Source: SZUA-229 sp036567985 (GTDB lineage: Bacteria; Pseudomonadota; Gammaproteobacteria; SZUA-229). From it: a stretch of 11,652 bases of DNA. Positions 1 through 8,609 of the stretch are shown piece by piece (the first letter of the stretch is position 1; each line of letters begins with the position of its first letter). The notes under the pieces were generated by a model. It saw nothing but the letters and a program-made list of their open reading frames with translations. It was not told the DNA's origin and did no database searches. A program made the position numbers and the translations under genes. Location of the stretch: NCBI GenBank assembly GCA_036567985.1, contig DATCTK010000017.1:1-11652 (forward strand), given 5' to 3'.

Positions 1-2
1 CC

Positions 3-569
3 ATGCACGAGCCGCCGCAGAACCCCTGGAAAACCCTGAGCACCCGGCCGGTGTATAACAACGACTGGATCAAGGTGGAGGAGCACCAGGTGATTACGCC
101 CGGCGGCAGCCCCGGCATTTACGGTAAGGTCAGTTTTAAAAACCAGGCGGTGGGTGTGATTCCGCTGGATGAGCAGGGCAATACCTGGCTGGTGGGGCAA
201 TACCGTTACACCCTGAATGAATGGTCCTGGGAAATCCCCATGGGTGGTTCGCCTAAAAAGGAAGATAAACAAAAAACCGCGCTGCGTGAACTGGAAGAGG
301 AAACCGGTTTAAAAGCGGGCCAGCTCACGGAACTGTTACAGTTACATACCTCTAATTCAATAACAGATGAGCGCGGCATTATCTACCTGGCAACTGAATT
401 AAGCCAGGGAGAGCAGCAACTGGAAGACAGTGAAAAAGACATCCAGCTGAAAAAACTCAGCCTGGATGAGGCGATTGCCATGGCATCCAGTGGTGAAATT
501 ACCGATGCGATGAGTGTGGCCGGATTTTTATATCTGGCGCTGAATCGCAAGCAGCTGGGGTTGTATTAG
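3..569 (+). CDS. Nudix hydrolase, ADP-ribose pyrophosphatase-like
   Basis: This is a soluble Nudix (MutT-like) hydrolase of 188 residues, a usual length for the family. Residues 81-103 form a perfect Nudix box (G-x5-E-x7-R-E-U-x-E-E-x-G-U): it starts at MGGSPKKE, and the metal-binding REx2EE part is RELEEETGL at 95-103. The opening NPWKTLS..VY..DWI and the VGQYRYTLNEWSWEIP stretch before the box are typical of a common proteobacterial group annotated as ADP-ribose pyrophosphatase-type Nudix proteins. Such enzymes usually cleave ADP-ribose or related nucleoside diphosphate derivatives; the exact substrate cannot be read from sequence. The ATG lies 2 bases from the window edge, so its ribosome site is unseen, but the N-terminus matches the usual family start. 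The gene is followed by 188 bp before sucA and is probably a separate unit. Confidence 0.88.
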   Translation: MHEPPQNPWKTLSTRPVYNNDWIKVEEHQVITPGGSPGIYGKVSFKNQAVGVIPLDEQGNTWLVGQYRYTLNEWSWEIPMGGSPKKEDKQKTALRELEEETGLKAGQLTELLQLHTSNSITDERGIIYLATELSQGEQQLEDSEKDIQLKKLSLDEAIAMASSGEITDAMSVAGFLYLALNRKQLGLY

Positions 570-757
570 TTATTTATGTCGCCAGCCACTTTATGCAGTG
601 AATGCGCACTACCGGAGTTGTTCGCTGACAGAGGTCATTGAAACGCTGCAGATAATGCCTGCTTTACAGGCCGCAATGGGCTATAACTAGATTATTATAT
701 GAGTCGCCCGCAATAACACTGAAAATGATTGAATGAGCAACACGCCACACACTGATT
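570..757 (+). promoter_or_regulatory. Leader/probable promoter region of the suc operon
   Basis: This 188-bp gap is the only sizeable non-coding stretch in front of sucA, so the main operon promoter is likely here. I see AT-rich hexamers resembling a -10 box, TATAAC at 682-687 and TATTAT at 693-698, and a TTTACA at 663-668 resembling a -35 box. The spacers (13 and 24 nt) fit neither combination well. The TTTACA sits in a small hairpin (GCCTG 657-661 with CAGGC 667-671). No T-tract follows it, so it is not an intrinsic terminator for the upstream gene. No operator was recognised with confidence. Confidence 0.3.
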
Positions 758-3616
758 ATGCAAGATAAAACCAGAGCCTCGATGCAAGACCTGTGGGATA
801 ACTCCATGCTCGATGCCGGCAGTGCTGCCTGGCTGGAAAGCTTGTATGAGCGCTACCTGCAAAATCCCAATGATGTCGACAGCCGTTGGCGTGAATTTTT
901 TGGCACCTTGCCGAGAATCAATGGCGTATTAAAAGACACGATTCATTCTGAAATCCAGCAACAGTTTCGACGCATTACCGAGCATGCCGGGGGTACGCAG
1001 CTGCCACCCAGTCTGTCGATCTCGGAAGCCGCGCTGCAACACGAGCGCAAACAGGTCAAGGTGCTGCAGCTGATCAATGCCTATCGTTTTCGCGGGCACC
1101 AGAAAGCCGATGTTGATCCGCTGGGTCGAACCCATACCAAACCGGTGCATGATCTGTCGCTGGACTATTACGAGCTGAGCGAAGCCGATCTGCAAACGGT
1201 GTTTTCAACCGGTTCACTGTGCGGGCCAGAAGAAGCCACACTGCAGGAAATTATCGATATCCTGAATGGCGCCTACTGTGGTTCGATTGGCAGTGAGTAT
1301 ATGCACATTACCGAAACCGGCGAAAAGCGCTGGATTCAGCAGCGCATAGAAACCGTACGCGGCAGGGCACTGTTAAACGATGAAGAAAAGCAGCGCATAC
1401 TAAAGCGCCTGACCGCAGCCGAGGGTCTGGAAAAATATCTGCACACCAAATATGTAGGGCAGAAACGTTTTTCACTGGAAGGTGGTGAAACACTGATTCC
1501 GCTGATGGATGAAACCATTCAACGCGCCGTTAGCCATGGCATCAGGGAAGTGGTGATTGGCATGGCACACCGTGGCCGACTGAATATGCTGGTGAATGTG
1601 ATGGGCAAAACACCGGCCGAATTGTTCAGTGAATTTGAAGGCACCAAGGACCATGGTGACAATATGGGCGATGTGAAATACCACATGGGTTTTTCATCGG
1701 ATATACAGACGCCCGCCGGTGAAGTGCATCTGGCGCTGGCCTTTAACCCATCGCATCTGGAAATTGTCGCACCGGTGGTGGAGGGTTCGGTGCGTGCTCG
1801 ACAGGATCGCCGCGGCGACATTCATGGTGTTGAGGTTTTGCCGGTGCAGATTCACGGTGATGCAGCATTTGCCGGGCAGGGTGTGGTAATGGAAACCCTG
1901 CAGATGTCACAGTCGCGTGGTTATTCCACCAAGGGCAGTTTGCACATAGTGGTGAATAACCAGATCGGTTTTACCACCAGTAATATCCAGGACAGCCGCT
2001 CCACCCATTACTGCACCGATGTGGCGAAAATGGTGGATGCACCGATTTTTCATGTGAATGCGGATGACCCGGAAGCAGTAATGCTGGTGGCGCAAATTGC
2101 ACTCGACTACCGCATGGCCTTCAAAAAAGACGTGGTGATCGACCTGATCTGTTATCGTCGCCACGGACACAACGAAGCGGATGAGCCGTCGGCTACCCAG
2201 CCGATGATGTATAAAAAAATAAACAGCCTGCCGGGTACACGGGATATTTATATCCAGCAGCTGATAGCCGACGGGGTGATCACACAGCAGGATGCAGATA
2301 CATTGATGGAGAATTACCGCACAGAACTGGATGCGGGTCACTGTGTCGTGGAAGGTATGTGTGATAGCGGGCAGTCCGCCTATTCATTCCATATCGACTG
2401 GGAGCAATACGAGCGGCACAGGAAATCCAGCAGTGTAGAAACCGCACTGAATATCGAAACCATACGCCTGTTGTGCGAACAGATGGAAAAACGCCCGCCG
2501 GGTTTCGAGTTGCAGTCCCGGGTAGAAAAAATCATGAAAGACCGTCATAAAATGGCGGCCGGTGCACTGGAAATCGACTGGGGCTTTGCAGAAATTCTTG
2601 CTTATGCGAGCCTGGTTACCGAAGGTTATGCAGTGAGGCTTTCCGGGCAGGACTCCGGGCGTGGTACTTTTTTCCATCGACATGCGGTGTTGCATAATCA
2701 GCTGGATGGCAGCTCCTATGTGCCCCTGCGGCATATGTCAAAAGACCAGGCCAGTTTTCTGGTAATCGATTCCCTGTTATCCGAAGCGGCGGTGCTGGCA
2801 TTTGAATATGGTTATGCCACTGCAGAACCGGAAACGCTGGTATTATGGGAAGCGCAATTCGGTGACTTTGCCAATAATGCGCAGGTGGTGATTGACCAGT
2901 TTATTGTTTCCGGCGAACAGAAATGGAGTCGGTTGTGTGGGCTGGTGATGTTATTGCCCCATGGTTTTGAAGGCCAGGGCGCAGAACATTCATCGGCGCG
3001 ACTGGAACGTTACCTGCAACTCTGTGCGCAGAATAATATTCAGGTGTGTGTGCCGAGCACGCCAGCGCAGATGTTCCATCTGCTGCGTCGACAGATGTTA
3101 CGTAAGTACCGCAAACCACTGGTGGTGATGACGCCGAAAAGTCTGCTGCGCCACAAGCTGGCGGTGAATAGCCTGGATGATATCTGTCAGGGAAGGTTTA
3201 CCTCGGTACTGGATGAAGTGGATCCGTTACCCAGGGAACAGATTAAACGCGTGATTATGTGCAGCGGCAAGGTGTACTACGATTTGCTGACACGGCGCAG
3301 GGAACTTGAACTCAACGAAGTCGCTATTATCCGTATTGAAGAACTCTATCCGTTCCCGGCCAATGCCCTGAATGCGGTGTTGCAGCAATACCAGAATGCA
3401 GAGCAACTGATCTGGTGCCAGGAAGAACCAAAGAACCAGGGTGCGTGGGATTATTTCGAGCCGCGTTTCGCTGCCAAACTGGATCATCCCTGTATGGTTG
3501 AATATGTAGGGCGCGTACCTTCGGCGGCACCGGCTGTGGGTTCGGCAAAAGTGCATGCGCAACAGCAAAAGAGACTCGTTAAACAGGCTTTGTATGGGGC
3601 TGACTTGAAAAAGTAA
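758..3616 (+). CDS. sucA: 2-oxoglutarate dehydrogenase E1 component
   Basis: SucA is the thiamine-diphosphate decarboxylase (E1o) of the 2-oxoglutarate dehydrogenase complex; it decarboxylates 2-oxoglutarate and passes the succinyl group to the lipoyl arm of SucB. At 952 residues it is close to the usual size (about 930-950). Visible landmarks are the N-terminal E1o segment (LWDNS, then WREFF near 44-48), GMAHRGRLN at 268-276, the ThDP/Mg region running from GDAAFAGQG at 367-375 to NNQIGFTT at 400-407, and HGHNEADEPS at 469-478. The C-terminal transketolase-like part is intact up to the stop. The start at 758 has no clear Shine-Dalgarno sequence; the ATG at 782 (MQDLWDNS) is an alternative that shortens the protein by 8 residues. 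sucB begins 13 nt after the stop, as expected for an operon. Confidence 0.97.
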   Translation: MQDKTRASMQDLWDNSMLDAGSAAWLESLYERYLQNPNDVDSRWREFFGTLPRINGVLKDTIHSEIQQQFRRITEHAGGTQLPPSLSISEAALQHERKQVKVLQLINAYRFRGHQKADVDPLGRTHTKPVHDLSLDYYELSEADLQTVFSTGSLCGPEEATLQEIIDILNGAYCGSIGSEYMHITETGEKRWIQQRIETVRGRALLNDEEKQRILKRLTAAEGLEKYLHTKYVGQKRFSLEGGETLIPLMDETIQRAVSHGIREVVIGMAHRGRLNMLVNVMGKTPAELFSEFEGTKDHGDNMGDVKYHMGFSSDIQTPAGEVHLALAFNPSHLEIVAPVVEGSVRARQDRRGDIHGVEVLPVQIHGDAAFAGQGVVMETLQMSQSRGYSTKGSLHIVVNNQIGFTTSNIQDSRSTHYCTDVAKMVDAPIFHVNADDPEAVMLVAQIALDYRMAFKKDVVIDLICYRRHGHNEADEPSATQPMMYKKINSLPGTRDIYIQQLIADGVITQQDADTLMENYRTELDAGHCVVEGMCDSGQSAYSFHIDWEQYERHRKSSSVETALNIETIRLLCEQMEKRPPGFELQSRVEKIMKDRHKMAAGALEIDWGFAEILAYASLVTEGYAVRLSGQDSGRGTFFHRHAVLHNQLDGSSYVPLRHMSKDQASFLVIDSLLSEAAVLAFEYGYATAEPETLVLWEAQFGDFANNAQVVIDQFIVSGEQKWSRLCGLVMLLPHGFEGQGAEHSSARLERYLQLCAQNNIQVCVPSTPAQMFHLLRRQMLRKYRKPLVVMTPKSLLRHKLAVNSLDDICQGRFTSVLDEVDPLPREQIKRVIMCSGKVYYDLLTRRRELELNEVAIIRIEELYPFPANALNAVLQQYQNAEQLIWCQEEPKNQGAWDYFEPRFAAKLDHPCMVEYVGRVPSAAPAVGSAKVHAQQQKRLVKQALYGADLKK

Positions 3617-3629
3617 TCAGGAAAAGATA

Positions 3630-4916
3630 ATGACGACAGATGTTAATGTGCCCGAATTACCCGAATCCGTATCCGATGCCACCATCGTTTTATGGCGCAA
3701 ACAGGTGGGTGATACGGTTAAACGGGATGAATCACTGCTTGATCTGGAAACCGACAAGGTGGTGCTGGAAGTGCCGTCCCCCATCGACGGGGTGCTCACT
3801 GAAATACTGCAGGAAGAAGGCGCCGTAGTCGAAGCGGGACAGTTGCTGGCAAAACTGGATGCGCTTGATGTGAGTGCCAGTGATAAAGCCAGTGCCGCTA
3901 AAACGGCGGATAAGGCAGCGAATAAACCGTTTGTACTGGAAGAAATTGAGTCGCCTGCGGAAAGAGTGATTACGCCGTCGGCGCAGAAAATGCTGGCGGA
4001 AAACAATATCAATGCCAATGAAGTGTCCGGCAGTGGCAAGGATGGCCGTGTGTTAAAGGAAGATGTCATTGCTTTTATGCAGCAGAACAATGCGGCGCAA
4101 GCAACGCGTGAGTCATCGGGTGCGGCAGCAAAGCAGCAAAACAAGACGGAGCAATCCGCCAGTACGCTGACGCATTCGGCGTCAGAAAATATACCAGGCG
4201 CAGACACAGCGGGTGAACGAATTGAAAAACGCGTCCCCATGACACGGTTGCGCGCGCGGGTCGCGGAGCGACTGCTGGATGCGCAACACAATGCAGCCAT
4301 TCTCACCACCTTTAATGAAGTTAATATGCAGCCGGTGATGGATCTGCGGAATAAATACAAGGATCTGTTTGCGAAAAAATACGATGTAAAGCTGGGCTTT
4401 ATGTCGTTTTTTATCAAGGCGAGTATCGAAGCACTGAAACGCTTTCCCGCAGTGAATGCCTCAATCGATGGCAATGACATTGTTTACCACGGTTATTTTG
4501 ATATCGGGGTTGCAGTTGCTGCGCCCCGTGGTCTGGTGGTGCCGGTATTGCGCAATGTGGATCAGATGAGCCTGGCGGATATTGAGCGCAATATTGTCGA
4601 GTATGTGGATAAGGCAAAAAATAACCAGCTGGCGATTGATGAAATGACCGGTGGCACCTTCTCGCTCACCAATGGTGGTGTATTCGGCTCGATGTTATCC
4701 ACGCCGATTATTAATCCGCCGCAAAGTGCGATTCTGGGGATGCATAAAATCCAGCAACGCCCGGTGGTGGAAAACGGTGAAATTGTCGCCCGGCCGATGA
4801 TGTATCTGGCGCTGTCCTATGATCACCGGATTATTGATGGTGCCGAGGCGGTGCAGTTCCTGGTGACCATTAAAGATGTGCTGGAAGACCCGGCACGCAG
4901 TCTGATCGGAGTCTAG
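3630..4916 (+). CDS. sucB: Dihydrolipoyl succinyltransferase (E2 of 2-oxoglutarate dehydrogenase)
   Basis: SucB forms the core of the 2-oxoglutarate dehydrogenase complex and transfers the succinyl group from its lipoyl arm to CoA. The 428 residues show the standard order. A single lipoyl domain (about 3-77) has the lysine to be lipoylated at K43 in LETDKVVLE. A peripheral-subunit-binding domain lies at about 114-150 (ITPSAQKMLAEN through GKDGRVLKEDV). A flexible Ala/Gln/Ser-rich linker spans about 151-195. The acyltransferase domain follows and ends with the catalytic HRIIDG at 399-404 (H399, D403). A purine-rich AGGAAAAG ribosome site sits just ahead of the ATG, in the 13-nt gap after sucA. 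The stop codon TAG abuts the lpdA start region, which points to translational coupling. A single lipoyl domain is normal for SucB, unlike many AceF proteins. Confidence 0.97.
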   Translation: MTTDVNVPELPESVSDATIVLWRKQVGDTVKRDESLLDLETDKVVLEVPSPIDGVLTEILQEEGAVVEAGQLLAKLDALDVSASDKASAAKTADKAANKPFVLEEIESPAERVITPSAQKMLAENNINANEVSGSGKDGRVLKEDVIAFMQQNNAAQATRESSGAAAKQQNKTEQSASTLTHSASENIPGADTAGERIEKRVPMTRLRARVAERLLDAQHNAAILTTFNEVNMQPVMDLRNKYKDLFAKKYDVKLGFMSFFIKASIEALKRFPAVNASIDGNDIVYHGYFDIGVAVAAPRGLVVPVLRNVDQMSLADIERNIVEYVDKAKNNQLAIDEMTGGTFSLTNGGVFGSMLSTPIINPPQSAILGMHKIQQRPVVENGEIVARPMMYLALSYDHRIIDGAEAVQFLVTIKDVLEDPARSLIGV

Positions 4917-4918
4917 TG

Positions 4919-6370
4919 ATGGCCACAGATTATGATGTCATCGTAATAGGCGCTGGTCCCGCAGGTTATGTGGCAGCGATACGTTGCGCACAACTCGGGC
5001 TCAACACCGCCTGTATCGATAACTGGTTGGATGAACAGGAAAAACCATCGCTGGGTGGTACCTGCCTGAATGTCGGTTGCATCCCTTCCAAGGCTTTATT
5101 GCAGTCAACTGAACTCTATGAACAGGCGAGCCAGCAATTTTCTGCGCACGGTATTGAAGTGGAGGGTCTGGGTTTTGATCTGCAGAGAATGATGCAACGT
5201 AAAACCCGCGTGGTGTCCGATTTAACACAGGGCATAGCTACACTGCTTAAGTCTAACCAGGTCACCAGTATTCACGGCACGGCAAAATTGCTGGCAGATA
5301 ATCAGGTATCTGTGTGCAGCGATAACACAGCCGATAAGCAATACTACAATGCCAGGCACATTATCATTGCCAGTGGCTCCAGCCCCGTTGAGCTGTCCGC
5401 TGCCCCCCTTGAGCAGGATGTGATTGTCGATTCAACTGGCGCGCTGGCGTTTACCGATGTGCCGAAAAAACTCGGGGTGATAGGCGCAGGCGTTATCGGT
5501 CTGGAACTGGGCAGTGTGTGGCGCCGTCTCGGTTCCCAGGTGGTGATACTCGAAGCACAGGACACGTTTTTATCCATTGCCGATGAACAGATTGCCCGTG
5601 ATGCTTCGCGCCTGTTTAAAAAACAGGGCCTGGATATTCGCCTTAATGCGCGGTTGCTGGGAACCGAGGTTATACAGAAGGGTAAGAACCGACAGGTTGA
5701 GGTGCACTACCAGGATGAAAACGGCGACCAGCATGAAATATTTGACCGCCTGATTGTTGCAGTAGGGCGCAAACCCAATACCGATTACATTGCCGATGAG
5801 GCAGCGGGGCTGGTGCTGGATGAGCGGGGCTTTATTCATGTTGATGATAACTGCGAAACCTCCATGCCCGGAGTGTATGCGATTGGCGATGTGGTGCGTG
5901 GGCCAATGCTGGCACACAAGGCTTCGGAAGAAGGCATGATGGTGGCCGAGCGCATCGCCGGGCAGTTTGCAGAAATCAACTATGACCTGATCCCGTCGGT
6001 GATTTATACTCACCCGGAAATTGCCTGGGTGGGCAAAAGCGAAGCGCAGCTGAAGGCGGCCGGGGAAAATTACCGTACAGGCAGTTTCCCGTTTCTTGCC
6101 AGCGGCCGTGCCAAAGCGCAGGGGGAAACCGCGGGCCAGGTAAAAATTCTTGCTCATGCCGAGACTGACCGGGTACTGGGTGTGCATATTATGGGCAGTC
6201 ATGCTTCCGAGTTAATTGCCCAGGCGGTGGTGGCGATGCAGCTGGGTGCCAGTGCTGAGGATCTTGCATTGACCGTGTTTGCACATCCAACCCTGTCCGA
6301 AGCATTGCATGAAGCGGCGCTGGCGGTTGATGAGCGCGCCATTCATCTGCCAAAAAAGAAAGGTCGGTGA
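4919..6370 (+). CDS. lpdA: Dihydrolipoamide dehydrogenase (E3)
   Basis: This flavoprotein reoxidises the dihydrolipoyl group of SucB and makes NADH. From the ATG at 4919 it has 483 residues. It shows the N-terminal FAD motif GAGPAG (11-16), the redox-active disulfide C49/C54 in GGTCLNVGCIPSK, the NAD-binding GAGVIG (189-194), the second FAD motif YAIGD (ending about 324), and the C-terminal catalytic HPTLSE (H456, E461). Its look, including the insert before GGTC, matches the LpdG type that serves 2-oxoglutarate dehydrogenase in Pseudomonas. A GTG at 4916, overlapping the sucB stop, is also in frame. I prefer the ATG at 4919 because GGAG at 4908-4911 then has a 7-nt spacer. An E3 gene inside the suc operon suggests a dedicated partner, though it could also serve pyruvate dehydrogenase. 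Confidence 0.96.
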   Translation: MATDYDVIVIGAGPAGYVAAIRCAQLGLNTACIDNWLDEQEKPSLGGTCLNVGCIPSKALLQSTELYEQASQQFSAHGIEVEGLGFDLQRMMQRKTRVVSDLTQGIATLLKSNQVTSIHGTAKLLADNQVSVCSDNTADKQYYNARHIIIASGSSPVELSAAPLEQDVIVDSTGALAFTDVPKKLGVIGAGVIGLELGSVWRRLGSQVVILEAQDTFLSIADEQIARDASRLFKKQGLDIRLNARLLGTEVIQKGKNRQVEVHYQDENGDQHEIFDRLIVAVGRKPNTDYIADEAAGLVLDERGFIHVDDNCETSMPGVYAIGDVVRGPMLAHKASEEGMMVAERIAGQFAEINYDLIPSVIYTHPEIAWVGKSEAQLKAAGENYRTGSFPFLASGRAKAQGETAGQVKILAHAETDRVLGVHIMGSHASELIAQAVVAMQLGASAEDLALTVFAHPTLSEALHEAALAVDERAIHLPKKKGR

Positions 6371-6401
6371 AATTTTATAAGCCATGCCACGGATCGACAG
6401 A

Positions 6402-6418
6402 CGCTGATAAATTCAGCG
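6402..6418 (+). other. Hairpin in the lpdA-sucC gap
   Basis: CGCTGA (6402-6407) and TCAGCG (6413-6418) form a perfect 6-bp stem around a TAAAT loop, within the 134-bp gap between lpdA and sucC. It is followed by ATATAAAAAATAAT (from 6421) rather than a T-tract, so it is not a classical intrinsic terminator on the + strand. The AT-rich stretch includes TATAAA (6422-6427), a possible -10 box, and TCGACA (6394-6399) resembles a -35 box, but the 22-nt spacer is too long. It may stabilise or process the transcript, or mark a weak internal promoter for sucCD. This is inference from structure alone. Confidence 0.35.
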
Positions 6419-6504
6419 CGATATAAAAAATAATCACAGCAGAAGACAGTCGATTGCACTGGGCGCACTCAACGTGCATGCCACTGAGCTATTGGGAAAT
6501 CATA

Positions 6505-7674
6505 ATGAACTTACACGAATACCAGGCAAAACACTTATTCAAACACTACGGCATGCCAGTGCCGCAACATCGCGTGGTCAGTTCAGCGGGTGATGTGCAT
6601 GCCGCGCTGGATGCGCTGGAAGGTGAGCGTTGGGTGGTCAAGGCGCAGGTGCATGCGGGTGGCCGTGGTAAGGCCGGCGGTGTGAAAGTTATCGAGCATC
6701 GGGATGAAGTGGCGCACTTTGTGGGCAAGATGCTGGGCAGCCACCTGGTGACCTTCCAGACCGATGCCAGAGGTCAGCCGGTGAATCATGTACTGATTGA
6801 AGAAGCCTGTAATATCGAGCGTGAGCTGTATCTGGGCGCAGTGATTGATCGCACCACCCGGCGGGTGGTGATTATGGCCTCCACCGAGGGCGGTGTGGAA
6901 ATCGAAAAGGTGGCGGAAGAGTCGCCGGAAAAAATTCTGCGCACCACGGTGGACCCGATGCTGGGACTGATGCCCTATCAATGTCGCAAACTGGCGTTTG
7001 GTCTGAACCTTGAAGGCGTGCAGATAAAACAGTTTACCCAGTTGCTCACGGGCCTGGCGAGACTGTTTGTTGAAAAAGATCTGTCACTGGTGGAAGTGAA
7101 CCCCCTGGTAGTAACCGGTGAAGGTAATCTGCTGTGTCTGGATGGCAAAATCAATGTAGATGACAATGCACTCTATCGTCAGAATGAGCTGCTGGAAATG
7201 CGTGATACCACCCAGGAAGATGCCCGTGAAAACCGTGCGCGGGAATGGGATCTGAATTATATCGCGCTGGATGGCAGTATTGGTTGTATGGTCAATGGCG
7301 CGGGTCTTGCCATGGCCACCATGGATCTGATTAAGCTGCACGGCGGCGATCCCGCCAACTTTCTTGATGTGGGTGGCGGTGCAACCACAGAACGGGTTGC
7401 TGAAGCCTTTAAAATTATTCTCTCCGATCGCAATGTCAAAACCGTGCTGGTGAATATTTTTGGTGGCATTGTGCGTTGTGACCTGATTGCCGAAGGGGTG
7501 ATTGGTGCAATTAAGGAAGTGGGTGTGAAGGTGCCGATTGTGGTGCGACTGGAAGGTAATAATGCCGAAAAAGGTGCCCAGTTACTTGAACAGAGCGGGC
7601 TGAATATTATTGCCGCCAAGGGCTTAACCGATGCAGCGCAGAAAGCCGTGGCTGCTGCAAACGAGGCTGCATAA
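6505..7674 (+). CDS. sucC: Succinyl-CoA synthetase, beta subunit
   Basis: SucC is the nucleotide- and succinate-binding beta subunit of succinyl-CoA synthetase, which turns succinyl-CoA into succinate with ADP or GDP phosphorylation. From the ATG at 6505 it has 389 residues, almost the same as E. coli SucC (388). The ATP-grasp part shows K46, the GRG loop at 53-55, E99, and the Mg ligands N199 and D213, all at the E. coli positions. N264 and GIV (321-323) of the C-terminal CoA-ligase-like domain are also present. The frame is open further upstream to a TTG at 6454, but those 17 codons do not resemble the family. The ATG has a GGGA at 6494-6497 with a suitable spacer and gives the canonical MNLHEYQAK start. 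The stop overlaps the sucD start by one base. Confidence 0.97.
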   Translation: MNLHEYQAKHLFKHYGMPVPQHRVVSSAGDVHAALDALEGERWVVKAQVHAGGRGKAGGVKVIEHRDEVAHFVGKMLGSHLVTFQTDARGQPVNHVLIEEACNIERELYLGAVIDRTTRRVVIMASTEGGVEIEKVAEESPEKILRTTVDPMLGLMPYQCRKLAFGLNLEGVQIKQFTQLLTGLARLFVEKDLSLVEVNPLVVTGEGNLLCLDGKINVDDNALYRQNELLEMRDTTQEDARENRAREWDLNYIALDGSIGCMVNGAGLAMATMDLIKLHGGDPANFLDVGGGATTERVAEAFKIILSDRNVKTVLVNIFGGIVRCDLIAEGVIGAIKEVGVKVPIVVRLEGNNAEKGAQLLEQSGLNIIAAKGLTDAAQKAVAAANEAA

Positions 7675-8549
7675 TGAGTGTATTGATTAACAGTGAAACT
7701 AAAGTGATCTGCCAGGGCTTTACCGGCAAGCAGGGCACCTTTCATTCGGAACAGGCAATTGCCTATGGCACACAGATGGTGGGCGGGGTGACCCCGGGCA
7801 AGGGTGGTCAGACGCATCTCGATCTGCCGGTATTTAATACGGTACGTGAAGCGGTAAACCACACCGCCGCCACGGCTTCGGTAATTTATGTACCGGCAGC
7901 CTTCTGCAAGGACTCGATTCTGGAAGCGGTGGATGCGGGCATCGAACTGATTGTGTGCATCACCGAGGGCATCCCCACGCTGGATATGCTGCAGGTTAAA
8001 GTTGCGGTGGAGCAGGCCGGGGTGCGTCTGATTGGCCCCAACTGCCCCGGTATTATTACCCCCGGTGAATGCAAGATCGGCATTATGCCGGGTGAAATTC
8101 ACCAGCCGGGCAAGGTGGGTATAGTGTCCCGTTCCGGCACCCTCACCTATGAAGCGGTCAAGCAGACCAGTGACCTGGGTTATGGTCAGACCACCTGTAT
8201 CGGCATCGGTGGCGATCCGATTCCCGGTATGAATTTTATCGACTGCCTGAAGCTGTTTGAAGAGGACCCGGACACCGAAGCGATTCTGATGGTGGGCGAA
8301 ATCGGTGGCACCGCCGAGGAAGAAGCGGCGGAGTATATCCGCACCAATGTCTCCAAGCCAGTGGCGGCGTTTATTGCGGGCGGCACCGCCCCCAGGGGTA
8401 AGCGCATGGGGCATGCCGGTGCGATTATTGCCGGTGGCAAGGGTACCGCAGAGGATAAATTCCAGGCGCTGGATGCGGCGGGTGTTACCACCACCCGCTC
8501 ACCGGCAGAACTGGGTCTGGCAGTGTCGCGGGCAACCGGCTGGAAATAG
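7674..8549 (+). CDS. sucD: Succinyl-CoA synthetase, alpha subunit
   Basis: SucD is the CoA-binding alpha subunit of succinyl-CoA synthetase and carries the histidine that is phosphorylated during catalysis. The 291 residues match the usual length (about 290). The N-terminal CoA-binding loop GFTGKQGT lies at 15-22, GPNCPG at 121-126, SRSGTLTYE at 152-160, and the phosphohistidine H247 in GHAGAI. The ATG overlaps the last base of the sucC stop, and GAGG at 7663-7666 inside sucC gives a ribosome site with a 7-nt spacer, so the two subunits are probably made in a coupled 1:1 ratio. This is the last gene of the operon; the next gene is convergent and ends 58 bp away. Confidence 0.97.
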   Translation: MSVLINSETKVICQGFTGKQGTFHSEQAIAYGTQMVGGVTPGKGGQTHLDLPVFNTVREAVNHTAATASVIYVPAAFCKDSILEAVDAGIELIVCITEGIPTLDMLQVKVAVEQAGVRLIGPNCPGIITPGECKIGIMPGEIHQPGKVGIVSRSGTLTYEAVKQTSDLGYGQTTCIGIGGDPIPGMNFIDCLKLFEEDPDTEAILMVGEIGGTAEEEAAEYIRTNVSKPVAAFIAGGTAPRGKRMGHAGAIIAGGKGTAEDKFQALDAAGVTTTRSPAELGLAVSRATGWK

Positions 8550-8587
8550 CCAGGGGTTATGTCTACGAGGCTATTCGCGGGTAATTT

Positions 8588-8609
8588 GCGGTGTCGGTTA
8601 CTGCGTTTT
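8588..8609 (+). terminator. Weak candidate terminator after sucD
   Basis: GCGGT (8588-8592) can pair with ACTGC (8600-8604), including one G-T pair, around a 7-nt loop, and is followed by GTTTT. It lies in the 58-bp convergent gap after sucD, where a terminator is expected. Stem and T-tract are both short, and the T-tract reaches the last codons of the convergent gene. Rho-dependent termination is equally possible. Confidence 0.25.

Noticed and set aside
576..641. A 21-codon ORF with a CxxC after the Nudix gene
   Set aside because: No ribosome site and too short to distinguish from chance.
657..671. Hairpin GCCTG/CAGGC before sucA as a terminator of the Nudix gene
   Set aside because: No T-tract follows, and the stem is only 5 bp.
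733..768. Short ORF (11 codons) overlapping the sucA start, as a possible leader peptide
   Set aside because: No ribosome site, no regulatory codon pattern, and a length expected by chance.
3617..4480. A 287-codon open frame on the - strand across sucB
   Set aside because: Antisense to sucB and extremely Ser/Ala-rich, as expected from reading a biased gene backwards.
7257..8414. A 385-codon open frame on the - strand across sucC and sucD
   Set aside because: It lies fully antisense to two well-supported genes, its residues are composition-biased with no recognisable domain, and it is a codon-use shadow.
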